A DNA stretch of 64,000 nt from an uncultured Opitutia bacterium (GTDB taxonomy: Bacteria > Verrucomicrobiota > Verrucomicrobiia > Opitutales > Opitutaceae). The position numbers and the translations under genes were made by a program. Location: the NCBI GenBank assembly GCA_903862955.1, contig CAIPAH010000030.1, positions 62,001 to 126,000 of the forward strand. The letters are read 5' to 3'. Below, one piece after another: positions 9,406 through 16,794 of the stretch. The notes beneath the pieces were generated by a model. That model did no database searches, was not told where the DNA came from, and worked only from the letters and a program-made list of their open reading frames with translations. The stretch's first letter is position 1. Every line of letters starts with the position of its first letter.

Positions 9406-9490
9406 GGCCCACGGAACACACGGAAGACACGGAAGCTCACTTGCAGGCGTGCCCGCAATTTTTCCGTGTCTTCCGTGTGTTCCGTGGGCC
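9406..9490. repeat. Family B palindromic repeat (29-bp perfect arms)
   Basis: Arms 9406-9434 and 9462-9490 are perfect 29-bp reverse complements with a 27-nt loop. They are built from the units CACGGAA / TTCCGTG repeated three times with varying linkers. It fills the spacer between divergent rsmD and the metallo-hydrolase gene and probably forms a large cruciform or transcript hairpin. Confidence 0.85.
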
Positions 9491-9504
9491 ATAAAAACGC
9501 GCCC

Positions 9505-10461
9505 ATGACACTCCCCGCCTCCGATCACTTCAACGGGAAAACCTTTTTCAATCCCGGCGGCCCGGCGGAGCGCGGCATGCTCGACGTGTTGCGCTGGCAG
9601 CTCACCAGCCGCGCCGCGCGCTGGCCAAAGTGGGTGGAAATCGTTCCCCAGCCCGCGCCGCCTGCAACCGCCGATGGCGCGGTGATGGCCACGTGGGTCA
9701 ATCACTCGACGTTTCTCCTGCAAACCGCCGGGCACACCGTGCTCACCGACCCGGTGTTTTCCGAACGCGCCAGTCCCTTCACGTGGGCCGGGCCCCGGCG
9801 AGCGCACGCGCCAGGTGTGGCCTTCTCCGACTTGCCGCGAATCGAGACGGTGCTCCTGAGCCACGACCACTACGACCATTGCGATGCGCCGTCGCTGCGC
9901 CGGCTGGCCCACGAGCATCAGCCCCTGTTCATCGCGCCGCTCGGACATCGCGCCCTGCTGGCCGAACTCGGGGCGACCCGCATCGTCGAACTCGATTGGT
10001 GGCAGGCGCATTCACCGGCGCCGGGTCTCACCGTCACCATGACTCCGTCAAAGCACTGGAGCCGGCGCACGGTGGGCGGGACCAACCGGCGGCTGTGGGG
10101 TGGATTTTATCTGCAGACGCCAACGCGCCGCGTCTGGTTTGCCGGGGACTCGGGTTACGACGAACCGCTCTTTCGCAGCATCCGCCAGCGCTGCGGCGCA
10201 CCCGATCTCGCGTTGATCCCGATCGGGGCCTACGAGCCGCGGTGGTTCATGTCGGCCGCGCACATGAATCCGGCCGAAGCCGTCCGGACGCATTTCGACT
10301 GCGGCGCGCGCCAGAGCGTGGCCATGCACTGGGGGACGTTTCAACTGACCGACGAGGCCCGTGAGACCCCGGTGCAGGCATTGGAAGAGGCGCGCGCAGC
10401 CGCTGGGTTGGCCGGGGAAAAATTCCGCGTCCTGTCCCCCGGGCAGAGCCTCGGCACCTGA
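9505..10461 (+). CDS. Metallo-beta-lactamase-fold hydrolase, NAPE-PLD/UlaG-like
   Basis: The 318-residue protein carries the dinuclear zinc motif HxHxDH as LSHDHYDHCD. It also has the NAPE-PLD-type elements VNHSTFLLQTAGHTVLTDPVF, PSKHWSRRT, FAGDSGYDE and MHWGTFQLTDE. No signal peptide or membrane anchor is evident. Homologues hydrolyse phosphodiester or ester bonds in lipids; the substrate here is unknown. The frame is open from 9466, but ATG 9505 starts just after the palindromic repeat and gives the expected N-terminus. Confidence 0.85.
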   Translation: MTLPASDHFNGKTFFNPGGPAERGMLDVLRWQLTSRAARWPKWVEIVPQPAPPATADGAVMATWVNHSTFLLQTAGHTVLTDPVFSERASPFTWAGPRRAHAPGVAFSDLPRIETVLLSHDHYDHCDAPSLRRLAHEHQPLFIAPLGHRALLAELGATRIVELDWWQAHSPAPGLTVTMTPSKHWSRRTVGGTNRRLWGGFYLQTPTRRVWFAGDSGYDEPLFRSIRQRCGAPDLALIPIGAYEPRWFMSAAHMNPAEAVRTHFDCGARQSVAMHWGTFQLTDEARETPVQALEEARAAAGLAGEKFRVLSPGQSLGT

Positions 10462-10617
10462 GTCCGTGCTGCCGGCCATGACGCGGGCGGCGTCACTAAC
10501 CATTTGCGCCCATCGGGTATCCGCTTAATCGTAGGCCGTTAAATACCATCGCGTTCGGCGGAACTGATGCTCGCCGCCGGGCACTAACGCTGACTGCCCA
10601 TTTACCGACCTTTCACC

Positions 10618-12126
10618 ATGATCCCTGTCCGCCTGATCGCCTTTTTTGGCTGTCTGGCCGCCTTTTTTACGCGCGCCGGGGCGGAAGAGCAAAATTGGTG
10701 GCCGGTGGCGGTCTCGCAGGTCGACGCGAGCGGGCAGGTTACGTCGTCGGAACATTTCGGCCCGTTCATGTTTCGGCACGCGGACAAGGATCCGGCCCGG
10801 GATCACACGGGCACCACTTCGGGCGTGCGCCCGTTCTACGTGCAGACCAAGGACGCCAATGGGCTGACGGTCGAGGCCACGATGTTTTATCCCATTTTCG
10901 TCTATCGGGGCTACAGCGACACCTATCGCTGGAGCATCTTCAATATCATCAATGTGGCGGGACCCACGGCGGCGGCCACGACGGACACCTCCGGTCAGGC
11001 GAAGGCCTTTGATCTCTGGCCTTTCTGGTTTTCGCGGGAGACGGGTTCGCCGGAAACGTCCTATCACGCGCTTTTCCCGATCGCCGGCACGGTGAAAGGG
11101 CACTTCAACCGCGACGAGATCTCCTGGGTGCTCTGGCCGCTGTATCTGCACACGGAAAGGAACGGCCTCGTCACCACGTCAACGCCCTGGCCGTTCATCC
11201 AGACGATGAAGGGGACCGAGCATGGTTTCGCGCTCTGGCCGCTCTACGGCTCGCGCGGCGATGACCATGGCACTCACCATACCTTTTTCCTCTGGCCACT
11301 GTTCTGGAACAACACGATCCAGCCGACCGATGATGCCCCGGCCGGCACCGCGCCCATCCGGCAATACGGCTTCTTTCCGTTTTACGCCAACGAGCAGCAC
11401 GAGGGTTTCAGAAACCAGACCTATCTCTGGCCCTTCTTTGGCCACACCGAACGCACCCTGCCCAAACGCTACCACGAGACCCGTTACCTCTGGCCGTTTC
11501 TCGTCCAAGGCAAGGGCGACGACCAGCTGGTCAACCGCTGGGGGCCGTTTTACACCCACTCCGTCATCAAGGGCATGGACAAGACCTGGATCATGTGGCC
11601 GCTCGTCCGCCAGGCCAAGTGGGAGGATCCCGGCGTCGCGCAAACCCGGACCCAGTTCCTCTACCTGCTCTACTGGTCGCAACGGGAGCGCAGCCTGACG
11701 AATCCCGCCGCTGCCCCGGCCGACCGCACGCATGTCTGGCCGCTGTTCAGCCAGTGGGACAACGGCGCCGGCAAAAAACAATTCCAGCTGTTCAGCCCCT
11801 TTGACGTGCTGCTGCCCTACAGCAACGAGTGGCGCGAGACGTGGACGCCGTTCTTCGCACTCTATCGCTACGACCAGCGCAACCCCGAGGACCGGAACTG
11901 GTCCGTGCTTTGGAGCCTGATGACCTGGCACCACACCTACGACACCCAGGAATTTCATCTCGGCCCGCTGTTCAGCAATCAATCAGGCCCCCAGTCGAAG
12001 CGCGTGGCCTTTGGCAACGGCCTGTTCGGCTGGCAACGCCAGCCGGGGGACAAGTCCGGGCACTGGTTCTGGTTCGATTTCCCTTCCAAAGTGAAACAAT
12101 CTCCGGCCGCCGTCCCGCTGCCATGA
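10618..12126 (+). CDS. Secreted Trp-Pro repeat protein coupled to Mla-type transporter, function unknown
   Basis: The 502-residue protein has a signal peptide (about residues 1-22, ending FTRAGAEEQ). It then carries a repeat of roughly 25-35 residues with a core of L/M/V-W-P/G-F/L followed by aromatic residues. Examples are DLWPFWF, VLWPLYL, ALWPLYG, FLWPLFW, YLWPFFG, YLWPFLV, IMWPLVR and HVWPLFS; weaker copies are GFFPFY, RWGPFY and HLGPLF. This pattern suggests a chain of beta strands or hairpins, either a secreted beta protein or an outer-membrane barrel. Its TGA overlaps the ATG of the downstream MlaE-like permease (ATGA), which implies translational coupling and a role in the same envelope system. 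I recognise no named family. Confidence 0.8.
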   Translation: MIPVRLIAFFGCLAAFFTRAGAEEQNWWPVAVSQVDASGQVTSSEHFGPFMFRHADKDPARDHTGTTSGVRPFYVQTKDANGLTVEATMFYPIFVYRGYSDTYRWSIFNIINVAGPTAAATTDTSGQAKAFDLWPFWFSRETGSPETSYHALFPIAGTVKGHFNRDEISWVLWPLYLHTERNGLVTTSTPWPFIQTMKGTEHGFALWPLYGSRGDDHGTHHTFFLWPLFWNNTIQPTDDAPAGTAPIRQYGFFPFYANEQHEGFRNQTYLWPFFGHTERTLPKRYHETRYLWPFLVQGKGDDQLVNRWGPFYTHSVIKGMDKTWIMWPLVRQAKWEDPGVAQTRTQFLYLLYWSQRERSLTNPAAAPADRTHVWPLFSQWDNGAGKKQFQLFSPFDVLLPYSNEWRETWTPFFALYRYDQRNPEDRNWSVLWSLMTWHHTYDTQEFHLGPLFSNQSGPQSKRVAFGNGLFGWQRQPGDKSGHWFWFDFPSKVKQSPAAVPLP

Positions 12127-12875
12127 AACAAATCACCGCCATCCTCGAGGGCTTCGGCAGCACGCTGCTGCTGCTGCTCCGCGCCCTCTCCTTCAGCGGC
12201 ACGCTTGTGCGCCAGCGGGCGCGGTTCTTCGAGCAATGCTACCTCATCGGCTACACGACGCTGCCGATCGTCGCCATTCTCAGCTTCTTCATCGGCAGTG
12301 TGCTCGCGCTCCAGGCCGGCTACTCGATGCAGAACTTCGGCACGCAGCAATTCATCGGCTCGCTGGTCGGCCTGTCCATGGCGCGGGAACTCGGCCCCGT
12401 GATGGTGGCGATCCTGGTGGCGGGCCGCGTGGGTTCCGCCATCGCGGCGGAACTGGCCTCGATGAAGGTCTACCAGGAGGTCGACGCGCTGGAGACGATG
12501 AACATCCCGCCCGCCCGCATGCTGGTGCTGCCCCGCCTCGCCGCCGCCCTGGTCATGGTGCCCGTCCTCGCGCTCATCGGCGACCTCGTCGGCTGGTTCG
12601 GCGGCGCCCTGGTCTCCAAATACACGTCGATCATCAGCATCGAGCCCGAGGCGTATTTCGCGGTGCTGCGGCGCTACACGCATTTCAAGGACGTGGTGAA
12701 CGGTCTGCTCAAGGCGGAGGTCTTCGGTTTCGTGGTCGTGCTCGTCTGCTGCAACATCGGCCTCAACACCCGCGGCGGCCCGCGCGAGATCGGCGCCTCC
12801 GTCACGCGCGCCGTCGTCACCTCCCTCATCCTGATCCTGGTCGTCGATTACTTCCTGACCCAGGTGCTCATGTAA
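12123..12875 (+). CDS. mlaE: MlaE-family ABC transporter permease
   Basis: The 250-residue integral membrane protein matches the MlaE permease family. It has an N-terminal amphipathic stretch, then LIGYTTLPIVAILSFFIGSVLALQ, the signature ARELGPVMVAILVAGRVGSAIAAELASMKV, the E-x-D segment QEVDALETM, and C-terminal helices. MlaE dimers form the inner-membrane channel of phospholipid transporters. The start ATG overlaps the stop of the upstream repeat protein. mlaF and mlaD follow immediately, so the order is E-F-D; no mlaB or mlaC is present. Confidence 0.92.
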   Translation: MKQITAILEGFGSTLLLLLRALSFSGTLVRQRARFFEQCYLIGYTTLPIVAILSFFIGSVLALQAGYSMQNFGTQQFIGSLVGLSMARELGPVMVAILVAGRVGSAIAAELASMKVYQEVDALETMNIPPARMLVLPRLAAALVMVPVLALIGDLVGWFGGALVSKYTSIISIEPEAYFAVLRRYTHFKDVVNGLLKAEVFGFVVVLVCCNIGLNTRGGPREIGASVTRAVVTSLILILVVDYFLTQVLM

Positions 12876-12877
12876 CC

Positions 12878-13684
12878 ATGCCTTCCGCCTCCCATACCCG
12901 CAATCCGTTCACCCACGTCGAGACCCCGGCCGTCGGCGTGGCCGTCGAGCACCTCACCAAGAATTTCGGCAGCCTCAAGGTGCTGAAGGACGTGTCGTTC
13001 ACGGTCGAGCCGGGCGAAATCTTCGTGCTGATGGGACCCAGCGGCTCGGGCAAGAGCGTCCTGCTGAAACACGTCGTCGGCCTCGAATACCCCACTTCCG
13101 GCCGCGTGATGGTCGACGGCCATGACGCCGCCTCGGAGTTGACGCGCGAGCGCGTCCGCATGGCGCTCGTGTTCCAGTCCGGCGCACTGTTCAACTCGCT
13201 CAGCGTCTACGACAACCTCGCCCTCTACCCTCGCGAACACCGCGTGGCCGACGAGGCTGGCATTCGCGAAAAGGTGATGCACGCGCTGCGCATCCTCTCG
13301 CTGGAGGGCGCCGCCAGGAAATTTCCCGCCGACCTTTCCGGCGGCATGAAAAAGCGCGTCGCCATCGCCCGCGCCCTGGTCATGGAGCCGCAGCTCATGC
13401 TCTACGACGAGCCCACGAGCGAGCTCGACCCGGTGATGTCCGCCACGATCAGCGAGATCATCGCCTCGCTGCGCGAGGAATACCACGTCACCACCATCGT
13501 CGTGTCCCACGACCGGGACCTCGCCCTCAACATCGCCGACCGCGTCGGAATCCTGATGGACGGCAAGCTGATCTTCCTCGGGCCACCCAGCGAACTGCGG
13601 GAACCCAAGGACCCCGTGGTGGCGGACTTCCTCGCCCCCAAAATCGACCTGCAGCACCCCCGCTTTAAAAAATTGGAGACCTGA
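12878..13684 (+). CDS. mlaF: MlaF-family ABC transporter ATPase
   Basis: The 268-residue protein has all ABC-ATPase motifs: Walker A GPSGSGKS, Q-loop VFQSGALF, signature LSGGMKKRVAIARAL, Walker B LMLYDEPTSELDP and switch histidine VVSHD. The methionine/lysine-rich signature (SGGMKKR) and FQSGALFNSLSV are typical of MlaF rather than other importers. It energises MlaE. The start ATG lies 2 bp after the mlaE stop, and the gene ends 3 bp before mlaD. Confidence 0.94.
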   Translation: MPSASHTRNPFTHVETPAVGVAVEHLTKNFGSLKVLKDVSFTVEPGEIFVLMGPSGSGKSVLLKHVVGLEYPTSGRVMVDGHDAASELTRERVRMALVFQSGALFNSLSVYDNLALYPREHRVADEAGIREKVMHALRILSLEGAARKFPADLSGGMKKRVAIARALVMEPQLMLYDEPTSELDPVMSATISEIIASLREEYHVTTIVVSHDRDLALNIADRVGILMDGKLIFLGPPSELREPKDPVVADFLAPKIDLQHPRFKKLET

Positions 13685-13687
13685 ACC

Positions 13688-14686
13688 ATGAACAACTCGC
13701 AACAGACTATCCGCGTCGGACTCTTTTTCCTCCTTGGGCTGGCCCTGACCTGGGTGACCTTCGCCACGTTGAGTGGTGGCAACATTTTCAAGACCGAGGG
13801 CTACAAGCTCATCGCCGGCTTCGAGAGCCTCAAGGAGCTCAAGAAGGGCGACGAGGTGCGCATGGCGGGCGTCACCATCGGTTCCGTCCAGGAAACCCAC
13901 CTCGATCTCGCCCACCGGCGCGCCGAGGCCGTCCTGCTCATCGACCCGGGCGTGCAGATCGCCAGCGACGCCACCGCGAGCATCGTCATGGCTGGCATCA
14001 TCGGCACGAATTACATCGGCGTTGACCTCGGCAGCCCCGGCGCCGCGCCCCTCCAGCCCGGCGCGGAGATCCACACCCACGTCACGCCCGACATCAACAC
14101 CATCATGACCGAGCTGGGCAACCTCGGCCAGAAACTCGACGGCGCCTTCAGCTCGTTCACCACCGCCATCAACGGTGACGGCAAGACCGGCGGCATCTTC
14201 CAGAAGCTCGACAAGGTCATCACCGAAAACAGCGCCAAGGTGACCGCCACCATGACCAACGTGCAGGAGATCACCACCAAGCTGAACAACGGCGAGGGTA
14301 CGCTCGGCAAGCTCATCAACGACCCGGCCTTGCACGACGAGCTCGTCGCCGCCGTCAGCGAGATCAAGTCCACCGCCGCCGAGGCCAAGACCTTCGTCAC
14401 TGACGCGCAGGCCGTCATGGCGCAGGTGAAATCCGGCAAGGGCACCCTGGGCGCGCTGGTCTACGACGAGACCGCCGCCAACAACCTCAAGGCCTCCGTC
14501 GCAAACATCCGCGCCGTCTCCGACAAGCTCGCCAAGGGTGAGGGCACGCTCGGCAAGCTCATCAACGACGACTCCCTCTACAACACCGCGCAGAACACGC
14601 TCAAGAAGGCCGACCGCGCCATCGACGGCCTCGGCGACACCGGCCCGATCACCGCCGTCGGCATCGTCGCCAACTCGCTGTTTTAA
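13688..14686 (+). CDS. mlaD: MCE-domain (MlaD-like) lipid-transport protein
   Basis: This 332-residue protein has an N-terminal membrane anchor (VGLFFLLGLALTWVTFATL). A single MCE domain follows (about residues 35-125: AGFESLKELKKGDEVRMAGVTIGSV...). The long C-terminal tail contains three related segments: GEGTLGKLINDPALHDEL, GKGTLGALVYDETAANNL and GEGTLGKLINDDSLYNTA, separated by helical spacers. MCE proteins form hexamers that carry lipids between membranes; such tails form helical tubes or coiled coils in other MCE proteins. The last 16 codons and the sequence after them are duplicated about 2 kb downstream. Confidence 0.92.
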   Translation: MNNSQQTIRVGLFFLLGLALTWVTFATLSGGNIFKTEGYKLIAGFESLKELKKGDEVRMAGVTIGSVQETHLDLAHRRAEAVLLIDPGVQIASDATASIVMAGIIGTNYIGVDLGSPGAAPLQPGAEIHTHVTPDINTIMTELGNLGQKLDGAFSSFTTAINGDGKTGGIFQKLDKVITENSAKVTATMTNVQEITTKLNNGEGTLGKLINDPALHDELVAAVSEIKSTAAEAKTFVTDAQAVMAQVKSGKGTLGALVYDETAANNLKASVANIRAVSDKLAKGEGTLGKLINDDSLYNTAQNTLKKADRAIDGLGDTGPITAVGIVANSLF

Positions 14687-14700
14687 GCCGCCAATTCGTC

Positions 14701-14751
14701 GCAAGAAATAACATCGGGCGGGTCTTCGACCCGCCCGATGTTATTTCTTGC
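14701..14751. terminator. Perfect 24-bp palindromic bidirectional terminator
   Basis: Arms 14701-14724 and 14728-14751 are perfect reverse complements around TTC. The GC core GGGCGGGTC is flanked by AT-rich outer stem. It lies between convergent mlaD and the DUF1579 gene. Its right arm includes the stop codon and last codons of the DUF1579 gene (stop 14741-14743). Confidence 0.8.
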
Positions 14752-15277
14752 GGTAAAGCCCGTCGAAGACCGGCTGCCAGCTCTTGCCGCCATCCCGCGA
14801 CTGTTCCCAGAACTGCCGCACCGTACCATCGGCTTTCGGGGTCCATGTGATCCGTTCCAAAAGGGATTGCCCGCGGACGGTGTGTGACCCGCTGAGCACC
14901 ATCGAGCCGTCGTGCAGGCCGCCCGCCAGCTCGAGCACCCCGCCGCGGCTCCCGATCCAGAACTGCTGCCATTGCCGGGTGCCCAGGTTGTAACAATTCA
15001 GGCTCTTGCCGTTGCCGCCGCCCGCCGCGGGATCGCCAGTCCAGTTTTCCAGCAGGCCATGGCCTTCCGCCACGGACTCGATGCGGCTCGTACCCGCAGC
15101 CTTGCCGTCGGGCGTGGTCACCTGCCACTCCCCTAGCCAGAAATCAAACTCATGGTTGATCGGCGGCGGAGACGGCAGGGGCGCCGGGGAAGTCGGCGTC
15201 TGGGCCAGCAGCGTCACCGCAGAGAGCAATGCCAGGAGCGTCACTGCGGGGGCAGTGGACAGGAGTTTGGGGTGCAT
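14741..15277 (-). CDS. Secreted DUF1579-like protein
   Basis: The 178-residue protein has a signal peptide (KLLSTAPAVTLLALLSAVTLLAQT) and a proline-rich linker. The mature domain starts with EFDFWLGEWQVTTPDGK, the hallmark opening of DUF1579-type beta-barrel proteins, and includes NCYNLGTRQWQQFWIGSRGG. Members are often periplasmic and of unknown function. The 3' end is built into the palindromic terminator shared with mlaD. The gene lies inside the duplicated mlaD/argG junction, so it is probably a later insertion. Confidence 0.75.
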   Translation of the reverse strand: MHPKLLSTAPAVTLLALLSAVTLLAQTPTSPAPLPSPPPINHEFDFWLGEWQVTTPDGKAAGTSRIESVAEGHGLLENWTGDPAAGGGNGKSLNCYNLGTRQWQQFWIGSRGGVLELAGGLHDGSMVLSGSHTVRGQSLLERITWTPKADGTVRQFWEQSRDGGKSWQPVFDGLYRKK

Positions 15278-15347
15278 GCCGCAGCGTGCCCCGGTCGGGC
15301 GACCGAAACCAGCGCGGAGCGACGAACGGCCCCGGTCCTGCGACGGA

Positions 15348-15389
15348 TCAAACCTTCGGGCCGCCCTGCGCGAGCTTCGGCGCGCGGAG
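15348..15389 (-). repeat. Copy of the argG 3' end
   Basis: Read on the minus strand this 42-bp stretch gives [13 protein letters not shown] followed by a stop, closely matching the ArgG terminus [13 protein letters not shown] at 16795-16836 (37 of 42 bases identical by eye). It has no ArgG coding sequence in front of it. It pairs with the mlaD-tail copy at 16687-16735 as evidence of a duplicated gene junction. Confidence 0.65.
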
Positions 15390-15554
15390 GTGTCGGCTGA
15401 ATTCTTCGAAAAAACCCTTTGTAATATTCTCTACGGGAGAGGAAGATAGTCAGGAATTCGGGCTGGGTGCCGTTGCGAATGGTCCCGTTTCGCTCCAAAC
15501 CTGAAAGCCAAAGCCCGCTTTCCCTGCCCTTCAACGACCCCAACCCTACAAAAA

Positions 15555-16670
15555 ATGAAATCGACCCCCCGCTGCCTGCTGATCGCCCTGATCGGCTCGC
15601 TCCTTTTCTTCTCGGCCCAGACTTCCGCCACAGCCTGCACGCGGGCCCTGTATGTGGCGGAGGACGGCACCGTCCTCACCGGTCGCAACATGGATTGGGG
15701 CGAGGACATGTTTTCCAACATGTGGGTCCTGCCCCGCGGGATGAAACGCGACGGCATGGGCGGCAAGAATACCGTCACCTGGACGTCGAAATACGGCAGC
15801 CTCGTGGTGTCGGGCTACGATATCGGCACCTGCGATGGGATCAACGAGCAAGGCCTCGTGGTGAACATGCTCGCCTTGGTCGAGTCCGATTATGGCCAGC
15901 CATCGGCCCGCGGTAGGGTCATCTGCATGAGCACTTGGGCGCAGTACCTCCTGGATAATCACGCCACCGTGGCCGAGGCCGTCGCCGACCTGCGGAAGGA
16001 AAACTTCCGCGTGCAGACCATCGTGCTGCCCACCGGCCGTCCCGCCAACATGCACCTGGCGATCTCGGATGCCACGGGCGACTCCGCCATCTTTGAATAT
16101 GTCCAGGGCCGGCTGGTCATCCATCACGGCAAGGAATTCAAGGTTCTCACCAACTCCCCCACCTACGACCAGCAATTGGCCATCATGGAATACTGGAAAA
16201 CGGCCGGCGGGCTGACGAAGTCCCTCCCGGGCACGTCCAACGCCGCCGACCGTTTTGTCCGTGCCTCGTTCCTCCTTGGTGCCCTGCCGGTCAAGACCAA
16301 TTCCAAGTACATCAGCGGTTCGCCGCAGGAGAAGTTCCACTTCCAGGCCGCCATGGCGGTGCTGTCGCTGATGCGCAGCGTCGGCACGCCGCTGGGGTTT
16401 TCCCTGGACGACCAGCCGTGGGTCTCGTCGACCATCTGGCGGACGGTGAGCGACAGCACCAATCGCATCTACCTGTTCGATTCGGCGATGACCCCGGCCA
16501 CGTTCTGGGTGCGGTTGGACGACTTCGATCTCAAGCCCGGCGCCCCCGTGCGCAAGCTGAACCTGACCGGCGGTAAAACCTACAGCGGAAATGCCGCGGA
16601 CAAATTTGTGGAGGCGCCGCTCTTCCACTTCGCCTCCCTCGATACCCGCTTCGAACAGCCCAAGCCGTAG
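15555..16670 (+). CDS. Secreted penicillin V acylase/choloylglycine hydrolase-family amidase
   Basis: This is an N-terminal-nucleophile (Ntn) amidase of 371 residues. A signal peptide ends just before the catalytic cysteine (SATA-CTRALY, C28), which would become the N-terminal residue after processing. Other family marks are TGRNMDW (catalytic Arg and Asp), GINEQGLVVNMLAL, and NSPTYDQQL with the conserved Asn/Tyr pair. Members cleave penicillin V, N-acyl homoserine lactones or bile-salt amides; in soil Gram-negatives acyl-homoserine lactones are a plausible substrate, not shown here. It lies between the two copies of the mlaD/argG junction, suggesting acquisition. Confidence 0.87.
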   Translation: MKSTPRCLLIALIGSLLFFSAQTSATACTRALYVAEDGTVLTGRNMDWGEDMFSNMWVLPRGMKRDGMGGKNTVTWTSKYGSLVVSGYDIGTCDGINEQGLVVNMLALVESDYGQPSARGRVICMSTWAQYLLDNHATVAEAVADLRKENFRVQTIVLPTGRPANMHLAISDATGDSAIFEYVQGRLVIHHGKEFKVLTNSPTYDQQLAIMEYWKTAGGLTKSLPGTSNAADRFVRASFLLGALPVKTNSKYISGSPQEKFHFQAAMAVLSLMRSVGTPLGFSLDDQPWVSSTIWRTVSDSTNRIYLFDSAMTPATFWVRLDDFDLKPGAPVRKLNLTGGKTYSGNAADKFVEAPLFHFASLDTRFEQPKP

Positions 16671-16686
16671 CCGGGCAAGGCGCCCT

Positions 16687-16735
16687 GGCCCGATCACCGC
16701 CGCCGGCATTGTCGCCAACTCGCTGTTTTAAGCCG
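16687..16735 (+). repeat. Copy of the mlaD 3' end
   Basis: These 49 bp repeat 14642-14690 with two mismatches. They cover the last 15 codons (GPITAVGIVANSLF and the stop; the copy reads GPITAAGIVANSLF) and the bases after the stop. No mlaD sequence precedes it; it begins 16 bp after the end of the penicillin-acylase-like gene. Confidence 0.85.
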
Positions 16736-16758
16736 TCGCTTAGCCGTAAAAGAGAGTT

Positions 16759-16779
16759 GGGCGGGTCAAAGACCCGCCC
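16759..16779. terminator. Bidirectional terminator before argG stop
   Basis: GGGCGGGTC-AAA-GACCCGCCC is a perfect 9-bp hairpin with A/T tracts on both sides. Its core is the same as the 14701-14751 terminator, consistent with duplication of the whole mlaD-terminator-argG junction. It now separates the mlaD-tail copy from argG. Confidence 0.75.
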
Positions 16780-16794
16780 TATTTCAAAGTCTGC

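Noticed and set aside
9406-9490. Heptamer repeats TTCCGTG that resemble a short CRISPR array
   Set aside because: The units are 7-10 bp without spacers of constant length, and the whole is a perfect inverted repeat; no cas gene is present.
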